Shown here piece after piece: positions 22,189-33,515 of a stretch of DNA of 64,000 bases (its first letter is position 1; every line of letters begins with the position of its first letter). The translations under genes and the position numbers were made by a program. Source of the DNA: Chloranthus sessilifolius (lineage: Eukaryota; Streptophyta; Magnoliopsida; Chloranthales; Chloranthaceae); contig CM037591.1 of assembly GCA_021018995.1 (NCBI GenBank), positions 69,343,901-69,407,900 of the forward strand, written 5' to 3'. The notes below the pieces were generated by a model. It did not search any database, had not been told where the DNA came from, and was given only the letters and a program-made list of their open reading frames with translations.

Positions 22189-22925
22189 CTGAATATATAA
22201 TTATGTATTGTTAGTACTTCATATCCACATAAAAAAACAATAAATCTTAGCTCAACAGTCCACCAATCTAATTCGATATCATTATATAGACATGCATCTT
22301 ATATAATCAGATGTGCACCAAAATGACTTTTAGAACACCAAATCATAAGATTTTGGATAAACTAGTCCTTAAGAATGGCAAGAAGACTCTTCAAAGTTCA
22401 AATATTACGAAAACAATACCTTTTAGAGGATTTCAGACTGCAAATTTGGAAAAGAGTTGATCCTGAAGATGGTTGAGTGACTCGCCAATCATTCTGTGTA
22501 AAACAAGGAAAAACTAAACCTACAAAAAATCATTAAATCGGACATCTAGGTTATTTGAAATTCAAAACATAACAATGCATCAGCAAATCAAAGCATCAAA
22601 TCTTACTCATGAAGGATGACACGATCAGAGGCAAACCTACTGGATTGGCATCAAATTTGCAGCAAATTTAAGCATAAGAATCTCCTCCAGGATCAGACAC
22701 TTCAGCGAATATATGAAATACGAAATGTTGCAAGTGATTGAAGCTGTCTAAACGAAAAACCTAGGTTTTTCCAATAGAAAATGAAAACCTAAATTAAAAA
22801 AGGGGGTAAACAAAGATAAAAGATAAACAAAACCTTCAATTAGTGCAATAAAAGATTAATAAAAAAATAAAACCAAAATAGAGTTTCTTAAATGGATTTC
22901 AGAGAAAAAAATGAAGATAACTCAC

Positions 22926-23295
22926 CTGAGATTACAGAAATGAGCTATGAGCCATTGAAACTCTAAAAAATCAATGCGATTTGAACTAGATTCAATCTCA
23001 GCGAGGTCCGAAATTGAATCAAAACACTATCACACCATCAGAACTCGAGCGCACACCATTGAAATCAAATCAGAAATCGGTCGGATCTGAAGCTTTGAGC
23101 AAGAGGATGGGGTGAGTGAGAGGGAATTAGACCCCCAACGGCCAACCTGATCGAGAGCGAGCGAGATTTAGGGTTTGAGCGAGAGAGATTTGGTTGTGCG
23201 AGATATTGAGTGAGAGCAAAGGTAGAGTGGGTCATATGAGATATATTTAGGGTTTGAGTGAGAGACTTGTGAGAGAAGATGGGTCATCAGAAAAC

Positions 23296-23346
<51 letters not shown>

Positions 23347-23420
23347 GGAAGGAGATGGAGTGGTGGTTTCGTAGAGAGGAACAGACCTGCAAGGGTTTGG
23401 TAATAGAGAAAGAAAGAGCA
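22926..23420 (-). promoter_or_regulatory. 5'-exon/promoter-like region inside right end of inner CACTA
   Basis: On the minus strand this is a CT-rich leader with telo-box words (AAACCCTAAATC at ~23175, AAACCCTAAATA at ~23255). It leads to ATG codons at ~23060 and ~22960 and a good donor, CTCAG followed by GTGAGT at 22925. It looks like a captured plant 5' UTR exon oriented towards the reductase and NUP98-like exons. The words around 23163-23185 are nearly identical to 50871-50891 in the third CACTA element. Whether it is transcribed is unknown. Confidence 0.5.
23299..23344. repeat. (AT)n microsatellite
   Basis: About 23 AT units within the 5'-exon-like region of the inner CACTA element. Confidence 0.97.
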
Positions 23421-23669
23421 GATACGAGGTCTTAAGCATTACTCTTTCTTTTTGTGGGGGAGATTTTGGTATTTATAAGATATATTAGTTAAAGGGCAAG
23501 TTTGCCCATATAACAAATACACAATTACCCGCCCATCCTTTTCTTGAAAAACTACGATTATAATCAACTAAACGACTGCTTTAGGCAGTGAATTTGTTTA
23601 CTACTGCTTTAATCAGTCGTTAATTTTGCACCACTAATATTGTATTTTACACATTTTCACGTAGTGGGA

Positions 23670-25303
23670 TTGCGCCATAATTTAGATGGGACGATTCATG
23701 TTAATGTCTTTGTTTGGAACACTTTAAAATGAGGATGGTGCATGGGGCCATCTTGATTGTCAGCCTACAGTTTTACCATGTAATAGAGATTGAGTTTGAC
23801 AATCAACTAAAAATAACCCAAAATCATCGTATTTTGGCAATTTTGAACAAATGGTTACAACTGAAGCATTCAAATCCATACAATGGATACACTATTTCTG
23901 TAGAGAGAGAACTATTCTCTTAGCTGGTGATAAGCACCACCATACTTTCTTTAACAAAAATATTTAAGGATCACGACTGTCCAATTATCAAATGCACCCT
24001 GACAATGTATATGTGGGATGAATTAGTCAATCATTGTATTTTTTTATTATTTAGTTTTCCCTTAAATTTGTGTTAGATTGTACAATTTAGGTCTTTTGAT
24101 ATTACTGCATAGTTTAAATTGGGCACTGACCTCTGTCTCACTAAACCTTCTCTTTATCCTTCTCTTTATTTCTTGTTGCTTTATAAAAAAACTCCTTTAA
24201 TTAAAGTGGTACTTCTCTCTATTTCCCGTTGGATGTTTTATTCTTTGAATCTCTTTATGAAAATAGGTAGGTGCAGTTGCCTGATTGTAAACATTGCACA
24301 ATCTTTGGGTTGAATGGTTGATATCTAAACCATAGATTGCAAGTATGCAATCTGGGTTTGAATCGGTTGGGCATGAGGTGAATTGAGATATTCCAGCTCG
24401 ACTTGGGCAATGCCATGTTAATGAGATAAGGATAAAATATAGAGTAAAAGAGAGATTATATTAATTTATGTATAATTGGCTGCATATATATAAGCAAAAC
24501 TCACAACAATAAAGTACCATAAAACACATAATGAATCAAGTTTATACAAAAAGAAGTAATACTTTTTTAATTAAAGAACAAGGCTGACATATAGTATTGA
24601 CACCAAGCAAATCACATTAGAATTCCCCTTTGTCTATTCTAAAATAGTTAAGACAAAATGTCTTTTCAATTTTTATTTTTTCTTACTAATACAAAAGAGT
24701 GATAAAATTTTGGCCAAATTGGAAGACCTCTCATGGTTATAAATAGAGTCGATTTTAATTTGAATTAGGATAGATTTCTTAATTTGAATTGTGTGTTTGT
24801 TTTACTTGCAGTAAGGCATTCTTGCCTCTTCAAAGTTCAAAACAAGCAGAAGATTTCTTGTCGGTTAAAATATTAAGAGGTACTTCTGTAAAGTTAAAGG
24901 GACGGTTTTAGGCATTTATAAGATTGCCAAAACCCATAATTGCCATTTCTAAAGATAAAGGTTATTTTAGGCATTTCTCATGAGTGCAAAAGATTGCCCA
25001 AAAAGAAAACCCTTAAATGGGAAAATTATCTAATTTTCACACATCTAATCTCAATCTCTCCCTCTCTCACTCTCTCTCTCTAAAAAAAGGAAGAAAAATA
25101 TGCAGCATCCAACAAAATTCTTTTTTCTCAGTGACAACCCTAAAAACTGTCAATTAATACATGTTGGTAGGGGTCTCCGTTTTGACACAAATCAACAACC
25201 TGGTAGGTCTGGTAGGGTCGTGTCTGCCATATCAAAAGCTTAAATAATTATCTAGCAGTCAGAGAATATAGATTGAAAGTAGCCAAGTGAATAGAAATTA
25301 AAC
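23670..25303. other. Outer CACTA interior without recognised genes
   Basis: AT-rich sequence from the inner element's edge to the oxygenase-like exons. A CT-microsatellite-like stretch lies at 25052-25080. A 25-base phrase with AGATTGCCAAAACCC or a close variant occurs twice around 24920-25010. No coding text identified. Confidence 0.4.
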
Positions 25304-26058
25304 CTTCCACCAGTAACAGTGCCCAACAAATAATCAGGAGCAGCCCTATATGAGGGGGCAGGGCGAAGGCCGGTAGTAGCATGGCTTAGTGCCCTGCCTG
25401 TAAGCAGAAAAAGATCCCCAGGTCCTGACGCACCGTCTATTAGGTACCAACGACCATTAGGGTTGTAAACCTATGCAAGAAAAAACTGAAAAAAATGATT
25501 TGGATCGCAATAAACAAAAGATCTCATGAGCAATTAAAAGAACCATTCATAAGGGAAATGATTGGAGAGTTTTTGTACTTTGGAATGTTCTAATGAATAA
25601 AAACAATATAAGTAGTTGCAAGGTAGCATGCAAAATACCTAAAGCCATGGATTGTCTGAAGCAATTAGTGTTAACAATCCCTTCTCAATTTCACTGTTTA
25701 TTGATGACTTCCCTACCCCAATAGGTCCCTTGCCATTTGGCAGGGATGCATGAGAATAGGCCACAACCAGCACTAAGGAAGATACCTCATGAGCAGGCAA
25801 TGGGGTATCCTCCAGTAAATGGTTGAAAACACTGCCAAAGAAATTTTTCAGAAAAAAATAAAAAAAATCATGTCAGATTTTGGTACAGCCATTGCAAAGT
25901 ACAAAAGTTCAAACAAAAGAATCTGCCAACACCATCATTACTCGCTGCAAAGTCGAAGATGCCTCGCTATTGCACAGAGAGCAACACGAGCCGCCTTTCC
26001 CATGCATCTAAAAATACCACTCATACATGGGGGAGATGAATCTCCATCTTCAAAAGCC
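25304..26058 (-). pseudogene. Captured multi-exon fragment, 2-oxoglutarate/Fe(II) oxygenase-like
   Basis: Three minus-strand exons with AG/GT borders. 26058-25942 reads SPPCMSGIFRCMGKAARVAL, CAIARHLRL. 25831-25639 reads VFNHLLEDTPLPAHEVSSLV and KGLLTLIASDNPWL, then a stop where the family has Gln (CAG to TAG). 25470-25304 reads VYNPNGRWYLIDGASGPGDL, LLTGRALSHATTGLRPAPSY and RAAPDYLLG. The exons join in order into one protein-like sequence. The HAT-GLRPA-YRA stretch resembles the double-stranded beta-helix end of plant oxygenase-like proteins, with a possible metal-binding His and cosubstrate-binding Arg. The family call is from memory of such sequences. Cargo of the outer CACTA element. Confidence 0.55.
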
Positions 26059-26459
26059 CTGCCATAAGAAAACAACGAGATCAATCAACTGTCTTAGTTA
26101 AAGTATCAACTAAGATGATCCACGACAAAAGTAATAGTCACGCATGGAATAGTATACATTAACAAGATAAAAGCTAAAAAGATCTCCACTGCTGTTGCAT
26201 GGAACTTCAGCATGAAAAAAGGTCGATGCCTCAATGTATAAAAATGATTTACTCTTTTGAAATCTCTTAAATGAAACATATTAAGAAGCAAAGTAAAGCA
26301 AAAAAGAAGAAAAAACATATCTGGATTTTGCATATCATCAAACTTAAATGAGGTTTCATCATCATATCTGACAATGATGATGATCATGATAATGATTTGT
26401 AATCAACAGAAGAGTGTTTTAAGAGATTAATCAAGCATTTAGGACCCTTTCCCCTTATT

Positions 26460-26812
26460 GTAACTTACAAGGCCCAAGGATGCCCTCCTATGTATACCCT
26501 TGCACCATGATTGTTGTTAGTGACCCACCGGTCTTCAAACTCGCAGAATAGAAATACCAAACCCAAGTATAATATGGGGGTTAGCATCAAGTTGACAGCT
26601 GACAATAAAAAACCCTATTAACCCTCATATTGAATCATAACTAAAAATTCTCTTAAGCCCCAAAAAGTGGGATGAAGGCAAGGGAGATAAAGAACCTACA
26701 ATGGGTTTATGAAGATAGCTAATATGATGCAACTCATCCAAATTGTATCAGTTTTATCAGGAGCCGATGCTTGCAATGGATGTGGAAAGGCCTAATATAT
26801 TTTACACGTGCT

Positions 26813-26868
<56 letters not shown>

Positions 26869-27235
26869 CTCATCATCAATGCAAATCAAAGCAAATTAAA
26901 AGAACCAAGGTAAGAAACAGGTCAAACAACAGACTCTTTCAAGAATTCAATGTACTATGCTTTCTTTGGTTATATTAGAAGTTGTCATCTTCATTTCAAA
27001 TCACCCTTCAACTCATCCTAGTCCGAATCACATGCATTATAACCTAAAAAGTCAAACATTAATTAACACACAAATTTAACAAATATGCAAAGAAGCCTAT
27101 AAAAAAATGAATATGCAAAGAAGTCCATGAACCATTAAAGAAAAACAGAGAAAGACAAGGAGTACCTAGATGCTTATCGCAAACCTGCCATATAGATGAA
27201 CGGATCCTTGACGCTTTGGTAATCCAAGGCCGTCC
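26460..27235 (-). pseudogene. Possible upstream exons of the same captured gene
   Basis: Two minus-strand exon-like pieces lie upstream of the oxygenase-like exons. 27235 to ~27167 follows TTTCAG and reads GRPWITKASRIRSSIWQVCD, ending at GTACTCC. Around 26560-26470 text reads FEDRWVTNNNHGARVYIGGH before GTAAGTTAC. I do not recognise the protein. Same strand, order and splice signals suggest they belong with the exons at 26058-25304. Confidence 0.35.
26814..26865. repeat. (AT)n microsatellite
   Basis: About 26 AT units within the outer CACTA element. Confidence 0.97.
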
Positions 27236-27776
27236 CTGAAATCCCAATTCGTTAATAATGAAAGATGAAAATAACACAAAAAAATTCCAATTACCCTAAA
27301 CATAAACATTAAAGATAAAAGACCAATCATCAACAAACACCAACAGACAAATATGTGTGTGTTGGTGAGTGGTAGTGGGGGAATTGTGGTGGGGGGGGGG
27401 GGTTCAAACTAATCTTTAAACCCTCCATTTAAACAAGCTTGCAAATCATCAACTCCATCAGAATTCATTTATTTCTCAGGTAAAAATTGAATGGAGAATT
27501 GAAATTGCTTTTGGACTAGTTGCAATCAAAACTTTTTAATCCATGGGTCTTCTCACTGTTGCTCATTCCTCTATTTTTGATTCAAGACATTATACAATAT
27601 AGAAAATTTCTCCATGAAATCTTAGGGCTGAATCCAATTAAGATGGTGATACCATGCATCATATGGCAACAATCATGAGTGCGTCAGTCACATAATACCA
27701 GCTAGACCAAATAACAACTCGTAAAGGAAATTATAAGATAAGTATAAAAAAATACCGATGCAATAGATTATCGTTG

Positions 27777-28042
27777 TGTTTGGGATTGCTCTTTAGGAGA
27801 GTAGAAAAGAGTAGCAACTGCTCTTTATTGTTGCAAATGAATATAGGGAGAGAGAGGAGGATTGGAGGAAGAGAAAAGGGTGGGCTGCTCTTTCAATCAT
27901 GAAAAATCATGCTCTTTTAAAGAGGGCTATTTTTCCTATTTCAAAGAGCCTCCCTTTTATATTCCTCCAGTCCTTCACTCTCTCCCCACATTTCTTTGCA
28001 ATAACAAAGAGCAGTTGTTGCTCTTTTCTACTCTCCCAAACA
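27777..28042. repeat. Long inverted repeat (fold-back/MITE-like)
   Basis: The left arm starts TGTTTGGGATTGCTCTTTAG and GGAGAGTAGAAAAGAG. The right arm reversed starts TGTTTGGGAGAGTAGAAAAG. Complementarity continues through AACTGCTCTTT.TT.TTGCAAA, GGGAGAGAG and GGAGGA almost to the centre, giving two arms of ~130 bases. The RNA would form one long hairpin. No clear target duplication. Confidence 0.8.
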
Positions 28043-30890
28043 GTAATGCCAAATATAGCCTATAGAACTTTTTTAAGAATGACGAATGAGTGTAAGCCAC
28101 AAGAGTAGAGAAAGGGTACCTCGAATTTGATGGGGTTAAATCATTCAAAGGTTGATCACTGCACCATACACCAGATCTACCAATCCCACCTAGATCATGT
28201 ATCCAAACAAATCCAATGAAATCACCAAATTACTAACTATGTTATTGAAGTAGTAGCTCAATTGTGGTCATGGTCTTAATGTGCCAAATTACCAATCTCA
28301 CCTCGAATCCTTTACTTGTAGTTCTTCTATGATCTATTTCCCATCCATGCCTAGGTGGTCATGGTCTTAATGTAACAAAGAACCCTTCTGCTATATTAGG
28401 TAAACGAGCTAATCTTCCATGCTAGCTAATAATATACTCATCAAGTAAGAGCTACAGGTAAAGGAATCAAGGAGTAAAGGTATTGACCTAGCCCAACCTT
28501 ACCAACATATATGGCTATACCTAGCGTGGATGCTACTCATTGATCATCAACTTGTACAAACAAAAGTATTTTGTCATCATTCATATTTGAGTAGTCTAAC
28601 AAGCCATGTCATAATAATATGACTTTCACCAAATGCTTGCTAATATCTATAACACTGTGAATGGGTCTTGCTAATTTTAAGTATGTACCATCATAAATTC
28701 ATATATTGCAAGTATCTAATAAGAACTTAATATTTATTTTTAAAAAGGGCAGGCTGCTAGTGGGTTCCAACGTGTGGATGAACTCATGCGTCTAACCCCA
28801 GATCGCATGCCACATGGAAAGTAATCCCAAAACAACACTATTTTTGGTTCACGTGCTAAATGGAATGAGACTGAGGGTTTAATAGTTTTTTGTGTGATTG
28901 AACTGGGCAAAGTAGCAAGACCATGGCCTTCATTTTAATGAGGTCTAATTACAGAAAAAGATTAAAGCCCTCTGCTCATACAAATATCATTTCTTATAAT
29001 GAGACATAATATACCAAGTGTACAAATAATATAAACCATAGCCTTCAACTTACTACACAGATCATGCCCCCTTCTCAGGATTTTGATTTCAATAACACCC
29101 CAGGTTCATTATCTCATAGAAGCCAGTTCATGTACTCTTCTTCCTGCAAATATATTGCTCAAATTAATTTTCAGTAAAATAAATTAGTCGAAAGAGTCAC
29201 TTGACAGATATGTGAAAATTTATTGGGTTCCAATCACACCCCAGGTTCATCATTTTTAAAAGTGTCAATCCCTAACTAACACCACTGGGCAAGACTCAAA
29301 AGTCAAAACCCCTCTTCCTCTCCATCTCCTAGTTCTACACATTCATAGAAGATCCAAAGCTAGAGAAATTATTAATCCCCCACTGGGCAAGACTCGAGCA
29401 ACTAATCCATCTCTCTCATATTCAGCAACACATACAATATAATTCCACACACAATCCCCAAAGCATCACTCAACCCCGTCAAAGAAACATCAGCGCAAAC
29501 CAACATTACAAAAGACTCCTTTATATTAATAATATAAGGCATATTTTTTTCCTGAATTGAATCTTATTATAGCAATCACACATCATAAAAGGATCGTATT
29601 ATAGCAATCACACATCCTAAATGAAATTACATCAGTCATAGCAAAAAACTCATAAAAAACCTTCTTTTCTTTTTTCTCCACGAAAAAAAAAAAAAACCCT
29701 ATCAAAGTTGACTCTATAGTTATATGGCCATGGCTTGGTGAAAAACCACAGTAGTTCAATGTAATAATAACTCCTAAATACCTGATTTTGATTAAACACT
29801 ATATATACTAGAAAATAGATCTGAAGCTTTTATGTCAGGCTTTTATTAGTTTATATAGTGAACTTGTAGTTAGTCAAATTCCAGCCTATAAGTGAACAGA
29901 TGCAGAAATATGAGTGGTACTAATACAGAGACCTTGATTAATCTATAGAAATAGAACGGCTTTGCAGATATATGGAAAAATTGATAGATATTGATAATTT
30001 TGTGAAAAAATGGGAAAATTTTAAAAAAATTAAAAATTCTAATGATTATAAAACCATTTTGAAAGTGGGAACATATTTGGTATTATATTAAGTCATTTCC
30101 AATACATTGGCCAATACATATTAGATGTGGCCGATATCTAAGCCATGTTGAAACACAATCACAATCAACAACAAGCACACAAGCCAATGTAGTAGATCAT
30201 CCAATGGGTTTAATTCAACAACCCATATAAAACCTTTCTTACATAACCCATCAAACACATTAACGATGCATCTCACTATAACTCATTGACGACTATAAAT
30301 AGGATTTAAATAAATAAAACTTAAAAACATATTATGAAAAAAAAAAACGTTGGGAGGCTCAAAGCAATTAGTTCTGCCCTAAATCTAGCTATCACAATAT
30401 AGATCACTAGACCAACAATATAAAGGAATCACCAAAACATTCCAAAGTTGAAATCTGTTACACCAACTATACAACTAAATATACATCAATGAAGACACCA
30501 TCCCACAAAAAGGGTTTTCTCAAAATCTCTTCATTTATGTTTAGAACTCCCAAAAAAGAGGTAATAACAAGCCCATATAGATTGAAACAAAAAAAAATAG
30601 ATAATAAAATCTCCATTCTCCATTATGCACACCACAAACTCCATTAATTAAAAATAAAAACCCTAAAACTCCTGAGACGCAGATCCAATCTCATCCTTCC
30701 TTTTTCCCTATTTCTTTCGAAACAAAGACTGATGAATGTTGGGCAAAACCCCACTATTAGCAATTGTAAAAACAAACCGCCCAAAACTAAAGCCTTTGGG
30801 AAAAAATATTGTAACAAAAAAAATCCCTAAAAAATAATTACCTCAGTTTTTTATTCAAAATTCCAACAAAAAAACATTAAAAATGATTTA
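28043..30890. other. Non-coding interior of outer CACTA
   Basis: AT-rich DNA without supported genes. It holds scattered short direct repeats (for example CATCCTAAATGAAATTACAT near 29605; TATAGCAATCACACATC twice at 29569-29610; CACCCCAGGTTCATTATCTC and a variant at 29096 and 29236). Confidence 0.4.
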
Positions 30891-30891
30891 C

Positions 30892-31260
30892 CTTTAATGG
30901 AGCTACTTCTTTATCGGTCTCAGAATCGTCTTCGACTTCTTAGAGGAACTCCAGATCTTCAAGATCGATATCTTCTTCATTTTTAAATAGAGTTGCAGAG
31001 GAAACGAAGTTGAAGAGAAGTAGAGCAAAGATCAAAAGAGTGAGTAAGTTATTAGATTCTGATTTTTTTTTTTCATTTTTTTTAGGGGTTTTCTTTTGGA
31101 GAATTAGGAGGTAGGGTTTTGAAGCGGTAGGATTTGGAAGAGGAAATCTAGATCTTCGGGAGATTTTTGAAGAGTTTGGGTTGTGATCATTGGGGTTTTG
31201 AAATGGAGAATTGGGAGGTAGGGTTTCATAAGGTGGGTGAAGAAAGAAGAGGATATAAGG
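30892..31260 (-). pseudogene. Captured first exon: signal peptide plus acidic segment
   Basis: The minus strand has a leader from ~31260, then MKKKSESNNLLTLLIFALLL followed by FNFVSSA, a good signal peptide, and an acidic stretch (NEEDIDLEDLEFL). A TAA stop interrupts before EVEDDSETDKEVAPLK. A donor, AAAG then GTAAAT, follows at 30891. A signal peptide followed by Asp/Glu-rich text is the start of several plant secretory proteins, including protein-disulfide-isomerase-like ones; I cannot fix the gene. It lies just inside the right end of the outer CACTA element, pointing to the element's interior. Confidence 0.45.
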
Positions 31261-31478
31261 TTTCTTATGGTATTTGGACGCAGACGCCCAATTAGTTTTA
31301 AGGGTAAAGGTCATAGGTTCGAATTCGCTTTCCTACAAAACTAAGATAATTATGGGTCATTGCATTTATAAAACCTCTCTTTTGGGCCGTTGTGTTCGTT
31401 GATTTCTCTACAACAGCTGATGGGCGTGGTGTTTTTTAAGTAGTGGTGTTGCTTATTCTCCATTTTCACGTAGTGGTT

Positions 31479-32498
31479 ATTCGATAATATACGTAAGCTC
31501 CAGATGATTGATGAAGAGCTTATGACCATTAGAGCTTATGATCATTAGAAAGGATGTGATTAATATGATCATAATAGATTTCTCTATCAAGGATAATGGT
31601 ACTTTGTTATTCCTAGATCGGATGTGCATACCTGCTAACAAGGACATTAAAGACACTATCTTAGAAGAAGCTCATAAGACAATATATGTTATACATCCTG
31701 GGAGTACCAAGATGTATCAAGATCTGAAGCGAAGCTTCCGGTGGAGAGGATTAAAAAAAGATGTTGCAGAATATGTATATCGATGTTTGGTCTGCCAGCA
31801 AGTGAAAGTAGATCATCGGAATCCTACAGGATTATTGCAATCATTACTAGTGCCTGAATGGAAATAGGAAGTCATTTCTATAGATTTTGTACTAGGATTA
31901 CTGAAGATATTGAGAGAACATAATGTCATCTGAGTTATTGTGGATAGACTGACTAAGTTTACACATTTTCAACCTTATATGACTACCTATACAACCAACG
32001 AGCTCACAGAGCTGTACATGAAAGATAGTTCAGCTTCATGGTATACCAGTCAGTATTGTGTGTGATAGAGATCCGCTTTATATGTCGCAATTCTGGCGTC
32101 GATTTCAAGAAGTCATGGGGTCTAAACTAGAAGTCAGCTCAGCTTTTTATCCTCATACATATGGGCAGACTGAGAGAGTGAACCAGATCATAGAGGATAT
32201 GTTGCGTGCATGTATGTTGGACTTTCATGGGTCATGAGATCAGCATTTACCTTTGATTGAGTTCGCTTATAATAACTGTTATCAGTCCAATATTGGTATG
32301 GCACCTTACGAAGCCTTATATAGATGTCGATATATATCTCTTTTAAATTAGGAGGAAGTCGGTGAAAAGCTTATTTTAATACCTGATATAATGGACAGTT
32401 CAATTGAGACGGTTCGATTGATCCGTGAGAGATTGCGGGCTGCTCAAAGTCGCCAAAAGAGTTATGCCGATCTTCATCGGATACACATTGAATTTCAG
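31479..32498 (+). pseudogene. Unit 4 end and chromovirus integrase core
   Basis: After the CACTA element the integrase resumes: [12 protein letters not shown], then EEAHKTIYVIHPGSTKMYQD and RGLKKDVAEYVYRCLVCQQV, a complete His-His/Cys-Cys zinc region; this is the only unit with the Cys pair. A small tandem duplication of GAGCTTATGACCATTA lies at 31517-31548. The core follows in changing frames: SIDFVLGL (first Asp), IVCDRDPLYMSQFW (second Asp) and YGQTERVNQIIEDM (Glu). Stops and frameshifts throughout. The last frame runs RLIRERLRAAQSRQKSYADL to the intron-like segment at 32499. Confidence 0.88.
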
Positions 32499-32572
32499 GT
32501 ACACTTAGTTGCGTTCAAAACCTTAGGTTTCCCTGTTTGTTCAATTAGTATGAAATTAATACTTATTTTCAG
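32499..32572 (+). other. Intron-like 74-base insertion between integrase core and chromodomain
   Basis: Begins GTACACTTAG and ends with a pyrimidine-rich ACTTATTTTCAG. Removing it joins HIEFQ to VGDKVFVKIS in frame, the usual junction in Tekay-type polyproteins (EF-VGD-VFLK). Left in, the frame stops within it. TTTCAGGTA occurs at both edges. It has all core features of a short plant intron; a 9-base-duplicating insertion is the alternative. Confidence 0.5.
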
Positions 32573-32992
32573 GTAGGAGACAAGGTATTCGTGAAAATCT
32601 CGCCAACTAAGGGTGTGATGCATTTTGGAAAACGTGGAAAGCTGAGTCCACGTTATATTGGACCTTTTGAAGTACTAGGTCGGGTTGGTGAAGTTGCGTA
32701 TAGGATTGCGTTGCCACCACAATTGGCAAGTATGCATAACATCTTTCATGTTTCCATGCTACAAAAATACGTGAGAGACCCAACTCATATATTAGATTTT
32801 AAGCTAATTAAACTTTCAGAGGATCTGACGCTGATTGAGGAACTTATCGAGATCTTGGACCGTAAAGATCAAGTTTTGTGGACCAAGTTGATTCCACTTG
32901 TATTAGTAAAGTGGCGTAATCATTTAGCTACAGAGGCAACTTGGGAGCGCAAAGCAGAAATTCGCGAGCAGTACCCTCATTTGTTCAACTGA
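32573..32992 (+). pseudogene. Chromovirus integrase C-terminus with chromodomain
   Basis: Open from the acceptor: VGDKVFVKISPTKGVMHFGK, LSPRYIGPFEVLGRVGEVAY and LPPQLASMHNIFHVSML. The chromodomain-like end (DRKDQVLWTKLIPLVLVKWR, EATWERKAEIREQYPHLF) stops at 32990. Chromodomains direct integration to particular chromatin. This stretch is itself uninterrupted, the best preserved part of the element, but depends on a dead upstream polyprotein. Confidence 0.9.
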
Positions 32993-33179
32993 TATACAAG
33001 GCACGTGCAATATTTAGTTTAATTTTTTATTTTGTATTGTGTCCTTGTTAGATCTTTTGAGCATATGTTAGAAGTGTATGCATGGTTTAAAGCACTTCTA
33101 TAACTTGTAGTATCACCGTTGGACTATGGCGATACTCTCAAATCTTTTACACCTGTATTTTGGAGGACAACTTTACTGT

Positions 33180-33515
33180 CAGATTCGATCGATCAAATGT
33201 GAATCCGATCGATCAACTGGACTAGTTGATTGATTAATCTTGAAATTTAAATTTACACCTATCTCATCGATCAAATTAGATATTTGATCGATCGACTGTT
33301 AATCCGATCGATCAATGTAAGGATTGATCGATCATGTAGATTTTTATTTTTTATACCTACCTGATCGATCAATTGGGTAAATTGATCGATCAATTCTAGA
33401 ATTCGATTGATCAACCTAGACTTTTGATCGATCAATCTATCGGGTAAGGGCTTTTTCATTTTCAAAATCCGATCGATCAATTCAGCATTGATCGATCGAA
33501 TTTATCGATTTAAGT
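33180..33515. repeat. GATCGATCAA minisatellite between chromodomain and accessory frame
   Basis: More than a dozen (A/T)GATCGATCAA-type palindromic words, irregularly spaced, the same word type as inside the 3' LTR (36160-36760). Confidence 0.85.

Larger units (their letters stand above)
17476..23666. mobile_element. Inner CACTA transposon (6.2 kb) with captured gene fragments
   Basis: Left end CACTACCTGAAAAT at 17476; right end is inverted, TTTTCACGTAGTG ending 23666. Perfect 3-base target duplication GGA (17473-17475 and 23667-23669). Subterminal words (GACCGTCG, ACGACGGTC, AACAACGG at 17495-17780; CGACTG, CAGTCGT at 23570-23625) occur at both ends. No transposase frame. Cargo on the minus strand: NUP98-like exons, a eugenol-synthase-like exon and a 5'-exon-like region; on the plus strand, a dead LINE fragment. 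Its ends are closely related to those of the outer element. Confidence 0.9.
15978..31475. mobile_element. Large non-autonomous CACTA transposon, outer (15.5 kb)
   Basis: Left end CACTACGTGAAAAT at 15978; right end is the inverted ATTTTCACGTAGTG ending 31475. Target duplication is ATT (15975-15977) and GTT (31476-31478), one base changed. The host integrase gene reads through if the element is removed (CCCACATT joined to ATTCGATAAT). Subterminal DNA (15995-16400) is full of AACAACGG/CCGTTGTT words in both orientations, as CACTA ends usually are. No TNP1/TNP2-like transposase frame is visible. It contains a second CACTA element, an oxygenase-like gene fragment, a 5'-exon-like region and a fold-back repeat. 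Confidence 0.88.

Noticed and set aside
22560-22700. Another captured exon (ILEEILMLKFAANL-type text, minus strand)
   Set aside because: Too short and no recognised homology or splice borders.
15978-23666. Pairing CACTA left end 15978 with right end 23666
   Set aside because: Flanking triplets do not match (ATT against GGA), while 17476/23666 share GGA and 15978/31475 restore the interrupted integrase.
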